From: Pseudomonas fluvialis
GTDB lineage: Bacteria; Pseudomonadota; Gammaproteobacteria; Pseudomonadales; Pseudomonadaceae
Direction: 5' to 3'
NCBI RefSeq assembly: GCF_014207935.1
Contig: NZ_JACHLL010000003.1
Span: 260,265-324,264, forward strand
Length of the DNA stretch: 64,000 nucleotides
Below, one piece after another: positions 8,782 to 16,202 of this stretch (its first letter is position 1; each line of letters opens with the position of its first letter). Below the pieces are notes generated by a model. That model worked only from the letters and a program-made list of their open reading frames with translations, was not told where the DNA came from and searched no databases. Position numbers and translations under genes: made by a program.

Positions 8782-11160
8782 TTAGTGGGCGAACAGCGAA
8801 CCACCTTGCTTGCCGGCCAGCTTCTCCGGCTTGATCAGGAAGCGCGCCAGTGCCGGCAGCAGCCACAGGGCACCGAACATGTTCCACAACAGCATGAAGG
8901 TCAGCATCAGGCCCATGTCGGCCTGGAACTTGATCGCCGAGAACACCCAGGTGACCACGCCGATCGCCAGGCACAGGCCGGTGAACAGTACGGCCTTACC
9001 GGTCGAGCGCAGCGTCTCGTAGTAGGCTTCCTGCAGCGGCAGGCCGGCGCGCAGGAAACTCTCCATGCGGCTGTAGATGTAGATGCCGTAGTCCACACCG
9101 ATACCCACGCCCAGGGCGATCACCGGCAGGGTTGCCACCTTCACACCGATACCCAGCCAGGCCATCAGGGCGTTGCCCAATACCGAGGTGAGAATCAGCG
9201 GCAGGATGATGCAGAGCATCGCGCCAAAGGAGCGGAAGGTGATCAGGCACATCACCGCCACGCAGATATACACCAGGATCAGGATCTGCAGCTCGGACTT
9301 GGCGATCACCACGTTGGTCGCAGCTTCGATACCGGCGTTACCGGCCGCCAGCAGGAACTTGCGATCCTCGCTTTCATGTTCAGCCGCAAAGGCCTCGACC
9401 GCCGCCACGGCACGCTTGAGCGTCTCGGCCTTGTGATCCTCGAGGAAGATCAGCACCGGCGCCAACGAGCAGTCGGTGTTGTACAGGCCCTCGGCACGAC
9501 TGATCGAGTTGTTCAGCACATCCTGGTTGCGCGACAGAGTCTCCCACTTCAGGTTGCCTTCGTTCATGCCCTTGATGACCTGCTTGGACACGGTCACCAG
9601 GGAAATGGCCGACTGCACACCGGCAGTGTTCTGCATGGTCCACATCAGTTCGTCGATCGGTGCCAGGGTCTCATAGGTCGAGCAACCTTCCGCACCAGTC
9701 TTGACCATCACCACCAGCACGTCGGAGCTGGTCGAGTAGTTCTTGATGATGAAGTCGTTGTCCTGGTTATAGCGCGAGTCCGGACGCAGTTCCGGAGCCC
9801 CCTGATCGAGGTCGCCGATCTGCAGGTGGGCCTTCTGGTACCAGAAACCGGCTACACCGGCGGACAGGGCAATCACCACCGAAACCGGCGCCACAACCGG
9901 GTGGGCAAAGTTCGACAGCAGACGCCAGAACGGGTGTTCGCGCACGGCATCGGCCTTGCTGCGTTCGACTGCCTTCTTGCTGATACCGATATAGGAAATC
10001 GCCACCGGCAGCAGGATCAGGTTGGTGAAGACGATCACGCCAACACCGATCGAGGCACCAATAGCCAGCTCGCGGATCACGCCGATATCGATCACCAGCA
10101 GGGTGATGAAGCCGACGGCGTCCACCAGAATGGCGATCATGCCCGGCAGGAACAGCTGACGGAAGGTACGGCGGGCAGCGGTCAGGGCGTTATCCGCACC
10201 ACTGGACTGCAGGGCGATACCGTTGATTTTCTGTACGCCGTGGGAAATACCGATGGCGAAGATCAGGAACGGCACCAACATCGAGTACGGGTCGAGACCG
10301 AAGCCCACCGAGTGCATCAGACCCAGCTGCCAGACCACGGCAATCAGGGTGGTCGAGACCACCGAGATGGTCGACCGGATACACCAGCTGAACCAGTACA
10401 GCAGCACCAGGGTGATCGCCAGCGCGATACCAAAGAACGCCACCACCATGATCAGGCCATCGATCAGGTCACCAACCTTCTTGGCGAAACCGACAATGTG
10501 AATCTTCACATTGGGATTCTGCGCCTGAAACTTGTCGCGCACCTTCTCTTCCAGCTCATGGGAGAACTGGCGGTAGTCCAGCTTGATCAGCTTGCCCTGA
10601 TCATTCGGATCCGGGTAGGACTCCAGCAGCGGAATATCCACGGTACTGGACTTGAAGTTGTTGGCCACCATGCGCCCGATCTGACCGGACTTGAGCACGT
10701 TGTTGCGCAGCTCTTCCAGGCTGGCGGCCGAACCGTCGTAGGTTTGCGGAATCACTTCGCCACCGGCGAAGCCTTCCTCGGTCACTTCGGTCCAGCGTAC
10801 GCTCGGACTCCACAGCGACTTGAGGCCGGCACGATCGACACCGGGAATATAGAACACCTCGTCATTCACCTGACGCAGGGTTTCCATGTACTCCTTGGTG
10901 AAGATATCGCCATTGACCGCTTCCACCGAGATACGCACGGTGTTGCCCAGGTTGGACAGGTCATTCCGGTGTTCCAACATGTTCTGGATGAACGGATGGC
11001 TCAGCGGAATCATCTTCTCAAAGCTGGTCGACGGACGGATCTGCGTCGCCTGCCACCCGAGAAACAGGGTGACCAGGGTGCACAGCAGAATGACCACAGG
11101 CCGGTTGTTGAAAATCAGGCGTTCGAGAAAGGTCGCCTTGTCCTGGTGATGGTTACTCAT
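8782..11160 (-). CDS. RND superfamily (MMPL-type) transporter
   Basis: A 792-residue inner-membrane protein of the RND/MMPL 'predicted exporter' class. It has one N-terminal membrane helix (about 21-38), a periplasmic loop, a cluster of five to six helices (about 230-400), a second start helix near 425, another periplasmic loop, and a final helix cluster (about 640-780). Such proteins move lipids or hydrophobic molecules using the proton gradient. It lies 32 bp downstream of the YCF48-type gene on the same strand and ends at a shared terminator. Together with DUF1329 and DUF1302 it suggests trans-envelope transport; substrate and direction cannot be read from the sequence. Confidence 0.88.
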   Translation of the reverse strand: MSNHHQDKATFLERLIFNNRPVVILLCTLVTLFLGWQATQIRPSTSFEKMIPLSHPFIQNMLEHRNDLSNLGNTVRISVEAVNGDIFTKEYMETLRQVNDEVFYIPGVDRAGLKSLWSPSVRWTEVTEEGFAGGEVIPQTYDGSAASLEELRNNVLKSGQIGRMVANNFKSSTVDIPLLESYPDPNDQGKLIKLDYRQFSHELEEKVRDKFQAQNPNVKIHIVGFAKKVGDLIDGLIMVVAFFGIALAITLVLLYWFSWCIRSTISVVSTTLIAVVWQLGLMHSVGFGLDPYSMLVPFLIFAIGISHGVQKINGIALQSSGADNALTAARRTFRQLFLPGMIAILVDAVGFITLLVIDIGVIRELAIGASIGVGVIVFTNLILLPVAISYIGISKKAVERSKADAVREHPFWRLLSNFAHPVVAPVSVVIALSAGVAGFWYQKAHLQIGDLDQGAPELRPDSRYNQDNDFIIKNYSTSSDVLVVMVKTGAEGCSTYETLAPIDELMWTMQNTAGVQSAISLVTVSKQVIKGMNEGNLKWETLSRNQDVLNNSISRAEGLYNTDCSLAPVLIFLEDHKAETLKRAVAAVEAFAAEHESEDRKFLLAAGNAGIEAATNVVIAKSELQILILVYICVAVMCLITFRSFGAMLCIILPLILTSVLGNALMAWLGIGVKVATLPVIALGVGIGVDYGIYIYSRMESFLRAGLPLQEAYYETLRSTGKAVLFTGLCLAIGVVTWVFSAIKFQADMGLMLTFMLLWNMFGALWLLPALARFLIKPEKLAGKQGGSLFAH

Positions 11161-11192
11161 CGCAGTCTTTCCTTGTAAAAAGCCCCGGCTTG

Positions 11193-12272
11193 TTATTGTT
11201 GGTCCAGGCTGGCGCCCGTCGGCGAAGCGACATGCGCACCACCCTGCCCTACCAGGATCAGATTGCCGTCAGCCGCGGCGCTAACCGAAGAAAGAGACAG
11301 ACGATCGCTGCGATTGAGCACGCTGAAGGTACGCCCGGCGTCAGTGCTCTTCAGCACGCTGCCGCCATGACCGACGATGACCAGCGAGCCATCGGGCAAG
11401 AGGCTGGCGCCCGACAGGCCGAACTCCAGCGGACCATTGGCCGCGCTCAGTTCGACCTGTTGCCAGTTGCCGCCAAAATCGGTGGAGCGGAACAGGTGGC
11501 CACGCAGGCCGTAGACCAGAACGCCGGCCGAAGCGCCGTTGCCGCTCACGCCGAACAGCGAACCTTCATAGGGGCCCTTGAGGGTTTCCCAGGTAGCGCC
11601 CCAGTCGGCGGAACGGAACATGCTGCCCTGCTCACCCACCACGAACAGACCGGAATCGGTGACTGCCGCGATGCTGTTGAGGTGGTAGCCATCCTCGTTG
11701 TCCAGACGGTCGCTGACATCTTCCCAGTTCTGGCCACCGTCGGTGGTTTCCAGCAACGCCCCGTAAGCACCCACCGCCAGGCCGTGCTGCTCGTTCTGGA
11801 ACCAGACATCCAGCAGCGGCGCTTCGCGTTCGAGGTCTTCAAACTGCACGGTCCAGGTGGCACCGGCATCGCTGGTATGCAGGATCTGCGCATCGTGACC
11901 GACCGCCCAGCCCTTCTGCTCACTGACAAAGAACACCGCCGTCAGCATCTGCCGCGACGGCACCTTGGCCTGAGTCCAGCTGGCGCCGTTGTCATCGGAG
12001 AAAAGGATATGGCCGCGATCACCCACCGCCACCAGACGCTTGCCGGCCAGCACGACATCCATCAGCAGGCTGTGCTGGGCTTTTGGCGAAATAATCGAAT
12101 AGACGCTGGCGGGCGCGCTCTCGGCCTGAACCGGCAACGCGGCGGCAGTCAGCAACGACAGTGCACCAAAAAGCGAAAGCGCTTTGGCCAGAGGCGAACG
12201 CAGGCCCAAGGCCGACATTCCCTGGCGCGAGCGCGCATCGAACGAAGTGCGCCGCATGACGGGCTCACACAT
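11193..12272 (-). CDS. YCF48/BNR-type beta-propeller exported protein
   Basis: A 359-residue protein with a signal sequence (AKALSLFGALSLLTAAALP, cleavage near VQAESA) and six to seven propeller blades, each with an Asp-box-like SxDxGxxW motif: SDDNGASWT, TSDAGATWT, TTDGGQNWE, SADWGATWE, STDFGGNWQ, STDAGRTF. This is the YCF48 (photosystem II assembly factor-like) family, which in bacteria acts as an extracytoplasmic scaffold. The ATG at 12272 is preferred because AAAGGTGT lies directly upstream; an upstream in-frame start at 12335 has no such site. It is co-transcribed with the RND transporter, so an accessory or docking role for that pump is inferred. Confidence 0.85.
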   Translation of the reverse strand: MCEPVMRRTSFDARSRQGMSALGLRSPLAKALSLFGALSLLTAAALPVQAESAPASVYSIISPKAQHSLLMDVVLAGKRLVAVGDRGHILFSDDNGASWTQAKVPSRQMLTAVFFVSEQKGWAVGHDAQILHTSDAGATWTVQFEDLEREAPLLDVWFQNEQHGLAVGAYGALLETTDGGQNWEDVSDRLDNEDGYHLNSIAAVTDSGLFVVGEQGSMFRSADWGATWETLKGPYEGSLFGVSGNGASAGVLVYGLRGHLFRSTDFGGNWQQVELSAANGPLEFGLSGASLLPDGSLVIVGHGGSVLKSTDAGRTFSVLNRSDRLSLSSVSAAADGNLILVGQGGAHVASPTGASLDQQ

Positions 12273-12426
12273 ACACCTTTCCCCCTTATTGTTATAGGTG
12301 GTGCAGCAGGGATACAGGACTCCCCGACAGAACATCTATGCTATCCACCTTTGAAAAGCCCTGACAATCGGCGCGTCGTTATGTTTTGTAAGCCATCGCC
12401 GCCAGTCCGCTTACAGCGACCATAGC
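12273..12426 (-). promoter_or_regulatory. Probable promoter region of the YCF48-RND unit
   Basis: About 150 bp between the terminator of the DUF1302-DUF1329 unit and the YCF48 gene. Because transcription from upstream should stop at 12427-12455, a separate promoter is expected here. No hexamers were assigned with confidence. Confidence 0.4.
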
Positions 12427-12455
12427 AAAAAGGCCGCTACAGTAGCGGCCTTTTG
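12427..12455 (-). terminator. Rho-independent terminator after DUF1329
   Basis: Stem AGGCCGCTA with a 3-nt loop, flanked by A and T runs, 16 bp beyond the DUF1329 stop on the minus strand. It separates the DUF1302-DUF1329 unit from the YCF48-RND unit. Confidence 0.85.
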
Positions 12456-12470
12456 TTCAACACCTGCGAA

Positions 12471-13841
12471 TCAACGGGTCCCGCGACGACGCAGGGCGGA
12501 CGGCTTGAAGTAACCGTCATCCGGAATCGCCTGGCTGAAATCGATGGTTGCCGGCTCTTCGTTATCCAGGTTCTGCACATGGTAACGACGTGCCTGCAGA
12601 TCGTGGAACACATCCAGCGCAGACCAGGTGGTCGGCAGCTCGTAGTAGTTCTTCAGGTAAGCCAGCGACACGCGCCACAGCTCGCCACGACCGTCATACT
12701 GATCCACCGCAGCAGCCTGCCAGCTGTCCTCGTCGAGGAACAGAATGCGCTTGGAGTAGATGTGACGGGCACCGGACTTCAGGGTGCCTTCCACAACCCA
12801 CACGCGGTGCAGCTCGTTGCGGGTGAACTGCGGGTTCAGGTGACCTACCTGCAGCAGGTCCTCGTACTTAACATCAGGGCTGGTGACCTTGTAGTTGTTG
12901 TACGGGATATAGACTTCTTTCTTGCCGATCAGCTTCCAGTTGTAGCGATCCGGGGCACCGTTGTACATGTCGGTATCGTCGGCGGTACGCAGGCCGTCAG
13001 CGGCAGCAATCGGGGTGTCATAGGCCAGGTTCGGCGCACGACGCACGCGACGCTGGCCGGCGTTGTAACCCCAGGCCTGACGCGGGTCTTTGACCTGATC
13101 CAGGGTCTCATGTACCAGCACAGCACCACCGGCCAGACGTGCCGGGCTCTTGGTGAAGGACAGGTAGTAGAACATGATGTTGTTCAGGTCGGCGTACGAG
13201 CCTTTCGGATCGTAGTACTTGAACATGGCTTCCTGTTGCGAGGTCACCAGGGTGTAGGCACCGTTACGCTGCACAGCCACTTCCGAGGCGCGGCGGACAA
13301 TGTAGGAACCACGGTAGCGGGCGATGTGGTTCCACAGGGCTTCCACGCCATTCTGCGGAATCGGGAACGGAATGCCGCCATAGGCATCAGCAAAACCGTT
13401 ACCACCGTCCATCAGCTTGGCGCTGGTGGCATTCTTGATGGTGTTGTCATACACCCACTGCGGCGCGGAACCGGAACGGCGACTCTGGTACACCGGCATC
13501 TGGAAGCTGTTCGGATAGGCATTGAACAGGGCGATCTGACCCGGGGTCAGGTTGGCCTTGTACTGATCCAGGTTGGCCTTGGTGATGGTGAACAGCGGCT
13601 TGTCGCCGGCAAATGGGTCGACGTGATGCTGACCAGGCTTGCTGTAGCCCGCCGGCGCCTTGGTGATGCCACCGGTCCACTCAGGAATGGTGCCTGCCGC
13701 GTTGGCGGCTTTTTCAGCGCCAAAGGGGGTCAGGGATTTACCCAGCTTGGCAGCCTCATCCGAGGAAACAGCAGCCAGGGCGCTACCAGCAGAAAGCGCA
13801 AGGGCAACAGCCGCGCCAATCAGCGTGTGCTTTTTCAGCAT
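12471..13841 (-). CDS. DUF1329 exported protein (LolA-like fold family)
   Basis: A 456-residue protein with a clear signal peptide (MLKKHTLIGAAVALALSA, cleavage near ALAAVSS). The rest is typical of DUF1329: repeated aromatic beta segments such as PNLAYDTPIAAADG, GAPDRYNWKLIGKKE and LHRVWVVEGTL. Members are periplasmic or outer-membrane associated and are related in fold to LolA/LolB lipoprotein carriers, which suggests shuttling of a hydrophobic ligand. The ATG at 13841 follows ACGGAGA at good spacing. It is second in a two-gene unit after DUF1302 and is followed by a terminator. Function is inferred from fold class and neighbours only. Confidence 0.87.
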   Translation of the reverse strand: MLKKHTLIGAAVALALSAGSALAAVSSDEAAKLGKSLTPFGAEKAANAAGTIPEWTGGITKAPAGYSKPGQHHVDPFAGDKPLFTITKANLDQYKANLTPGQIALFNAYPNSFQMPVYQSRRSGSAPQWVYDNTIKNATSAKLMDGGNGFADAYGGIPFPIPQNGVEALWNHIARYRGSYIVRRASEVAVQRNGAYTLVTSQQEAMFKYYDPKGSYADLNNIMFYYLSFTKSPARLAGGAVLVHETLDQVKDPRQAWGYNAGQRRVRRAPNLAYDTPIAAADGLRTADDTDMYNGAPDRYNWKLIGKKEVYIPYNNYKVTSPDVKYEDLLQVGHLNPQFTRNELHRVWVVEGTLKSGARHIYSKRILFLDEDSWQAAAVDQYDGRGELWRVSLAYLKNYYELPTTWSALDVFHDLQARRYHVQNLDNEEPATIDFSQAIPDDGYFKPSALRRRGTR

Positions 13842-13867
13842 TGTGGTTCTCCGTGGTGAATCAGCAG

Positions 13868-13887
13868 CCGGGCGCTGACGCGCCCGG
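13868..13887 (-). promoter_or_regulatory. Intercistronic hairpin between DUF1302 and DUF1329
   Basis: CCGGGCGC, loop TGAC, GCGCCCGG: an 8-bp GC stem with no T run, in the 63-bp gap between the two genes. It could stabilise or attenuate the transcript and so set the DUF1302 to DUF1329 ratio; this is inference from position. Confidence 0.5.
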
Positions 13888-13904
13888 ATCATTTCTAATA
13901 ATTG

Positions 13905-15857
13905 TTAGAACGAGTATTTGACGTTCAGACCAACGTTGTCGCGATCACGACCACTGTTGTTCTGACCAGCGCCATAAAACTCGGTGTATTGCAGTTCAGC
14001 TTCGAGATTGCTCAGGTAGCTCGCACGCACACCCAGGGTGTACGCCTGACGCCCCTCAATGAAGTTACCCGTCTGGTGCGAGTTGCCTTCAAAGTCTTCC
14101 TTGTATACCGCAAACGGCGACAGGTTTACACCGGCATAGACGTCATTCCAAGTACCAGACAGCAGCAAGGTGTAGCCGTAGGCATTCTTGTTGATCTGAT
14201 CGCCACGGTCATAACCCGAAACGTAGGAGCCATTGGCACGACCAGAGTAATAGCGGGTGCTGCCATCGAACGCCGTGTACTGCAGCGAGCTGCCGCGATA
14301 GTGCTCAGAAGCCAGCTCAGCGACACCAAACAGAGAGTCGAAGCTCAGCGCAGTACCAAAGTTGAGAATGGTACCCAGCGAGCTATTGAAGGTTTCCACA
14401 CGCTCGTAGTTGTGGATGGTGTCAGTGAGGGTCACATCCTGGCCACCGATATTGACGTTGCGGCCATTGGCGAACTCGGGCGCCTGCAGCAGCAGATCGC
14501 CGAGCAGGTCGTTGGTAGTGGCGATACCCACCGGCATGTTCGGCCGGTAGGCCAACTCACCGAAGACCGAAGCCTCGTCGATGGTGGTATTGAAGCTCAG
14601 GCCATACACGCGAATATCTTCGACGAACTCACGACGGGCATTGACCTGATTACCGATATCCACGGCACTCGCGCCACCCACCAGACCAGCCACCAAACCA
14701 TCAGGATCCGTGGCCATCATATCGTCATAGGAAGCGAACCCGCCCAGGGAGGCCAGCTGATCGATATCCAGCCCGGCATAGGCGTTGTTCACATCCGCAT
14801 AGATGGTCGGTTCCTTGGCGTGATAGTTGATCACGTAAAAACCGAACTCGGTGGCATTCAGCTCTTCGGCGACATAACGGAAAGCCACGCCAAACTGGCC
14901 ATCGTTCTTGGCATTGATATCGGAACCGATATTGGCGACCTTGAATACGCCGTTCTGATCGAGATAGTCGGTTCCCTGCAGACCACCAAGACCGGCACCG
15001 GACAGTGACGAATAGAGGCTCTGGAACAACGGGTTGGCGGCAGCCGAATCGGTGGTATAGGCGGTATTGCCACCCTCGGCGAACAGGTCGGTCTCTGAGA
15101 AGAAGGTACCGACCGGATCAATGGCGGTTTCCTTCCAGTTCCACTGGTAGAAGGTTTCCATCGACAGGTTCTCGGTGAGACCCAGATTGAAGCTCAGCGC
15201 CTCGACCGGCACCAGCACTTCCTTGAGCTCGGCTCCCGGCAGGCGGAACTTGGCCGCATCTACCGGGTTGGTGGTATTCACCCCACCACGATAGAACACC
15301 CCTTCACCCCAGTTGAATACCTGGCGACCCAGGCGCGCGCCCACCGGCATATCGCCGACATCCCAGTTGCCGTAGACATAGGCATCGAGAATTTCAGCAT
15401 TGCGACCCGCCGTGTGGCGAGTGGCATAGGTAAAGCTGCTGTCATCCGGGTAGCTCTGCGAAGGCTGATCCGGATGGTTGGCCGAGCCGTAGTCGTTGCG
15501 CTTGTCCATGATCTGAGTGTCATAGAACGCCGTACCGCGCACGAAGGCACCGTAACTGTCGTAGGTCACTTCCAGATCGGTGGTGACCTTGTACACCTCG
15601 GAAACCAGACCGGTATCGAAATTGCGATTTCCGTCGTTGCCATTGATGTCGTTGTTGCTCTGATCCTGCCCCTGCACACGCCAGAGCTGGCCATAGGAGA
15701 CCGTGGTATCAATCGAGCCACCCACCTCGCCGTCCGCGAAACTGAATTCGACAGCGCCAGCCTGGGCAGACAGCAACAGCGGCAGCAAACCTGCCAGAGC
15801 AAAACCGGCCTGCACCGGCGCCAGACTCAACGAGGCTTTTCGCACCTTGATATCCAT
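13905..15857 (-). CDS. DUF1302 outer-membrane beta-barrel protein
   Basis: A 650-residue protein with a signal peptide (cleavage near LLLSAQAGAVEFS) and long runs of alternating hydrophobic and polar residues with many Tyr, Asn and Gly. It ends in YSF, the terminal aromatic expected of a BAM-inserted barrel. The content matches the DUF1302 family, predicted large porin-like barrels found beside DUF1329 proteins in lipid-, steroid- and terpenoid-using bacteria. It is the first gene of its unit, preceded by a 345-bp region carrying two palindromes. Start ATG has GGAGTAG upstream. The substrate is unknown; uptake of a hydrophobic compound is the leading guess. Confidence 0.87.
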   Translation of the reverse strand: MDIKVRKASLSLAPVQAGFALAGLLPLLLSAQAGAVEFSFADGEVGGSIDTTVSYGQLWRVQGQDQSNNDINGNDGNRNFDTGLVSEVYKVTTDLEVTYDSYGAFVRGTAFYDTQIMDKRNDYGSANHPDQPSQSYPDDSSFTYATRHTAGRNAEILDAYVYGNWDVGDMPVGARLGRQVFNWGEGVFYRGGVNTTNPVDAAKFRLPGAELKEVLVPVEALSFNLGLTENLSMETFYQWNWKETAIDPVGTFFSETDLFAEGGNTAYTTDSAAANPLFQSLYSSLSGAGLGGLQGTDYLDQNGVFKVANIGSDINAKNDGQFGVAFRYVAEELNATEFGFYVINYHAKEPTIYADVNNAYAGLDIDQLASLGGFASYDDMMATDPDGLVAGLVGGASAVDIGNQVNARREFVEDIRVYGLSFNTTIDEASVFGELAYRPNMPVGIATTNDLLGDLLLQAPEFANGRNVNIGGQDVTLTDTIHNYERVETFNSSLGTILNFGTALSFDSLFGVAELASEHYRGSSLQYTAFDGSTRYYSGRANGSYVSGYDRGDQINKNAYGYTLLLSGTWNDVYAGVNLSPFAVYKEDFEGNSHQTGNFIEGRQAYTLGVRASYLSNLEAELQYTEFYGAGQNNSGRDRDNVGLNVKYSF

Positions 15858-16202
15858 CTACTACTCCATGGAACAATCTTGATTGACGGGCACAGGGGAA
15901 GCACCACCCCGGCCAAGCCGTGCGTTAAAGCAATTTTGATACCCAAAGTGATGCTGGCAGTCAAAAAAACGACCAATCACCGATCGGATGACAGAGAAAA
16001 AACTGACTGATCATTCACCAACCAACTGACTCAGGAAAAGCCAGCGAATTGCTCGATTGGCTAGCGCAGTGGCGTGAATTGACCTAGGAAAAGATCGCCG
16101 AGACGAGGTGGAGAATCTCAAGGAAGGCTCAGGCTAGAGCCTCCCAAACGAACATTATCGTTACCGGTAACAACATGCTGTTACCGGTAACGCGCATGCC
16201 GC
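15858..16202 (-). promoter_or_regulatory. 345-bp upstream region of the DUF1302 unit
   Basis: No gene was found here. The region lies between the pepN stop and the DUF1302 start, is more AT-rich than its surroundings, and contains T-rich minus-strand tracts and the double palindrome at 16159-16192. It should hold the DUF1302 promoter; no exact -24/-12 or -35/-10 pair was identified. Confidence 0.5.
16159..16192. promoter_or_regulatory. Two GTTACCGGTAAC palindromes, GntR/LacI-type operator pair
   Basis: GTTACCGGTAAC occurs at 16160-16171 and again at 16180-16191. Each copy is a perfect 12-bp palindrome; the centres are 20 bp apart, close to two helical turns. Together they form a nearly perfect 34-bp inverted repeat around a CATG centre. 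The core TTACCGGTAA is that of the E. coli gluconate repressor (GntR, LacI family) operator consensus. Alternatives are a processing or termination hairpin for pepN, whose stop is 11 bp away, although no T run follows. Confidence 0.6.

Noticed and set aside
8785..11178. Long open frame antisense to the RND transporter
   Set aside because: It mirrors the codon pattern of the minus-strand transporter gene, is rich in His, Gln, Asp and Arg, and has no recognisable domain; it is an artefact of high GC.
12453..15008. Plus-strand frames opposite DUF1329 and DUF1302
   Set aside because: They have no signal or motif, and the minus strand carries clear signal peptides, ribosome sites and a terminator.
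16159..16192. A Pseudomonas REP element
   Set aside because: The sequence does not resemble the known REP consensus of this genus and no other copy was noticed in the window.
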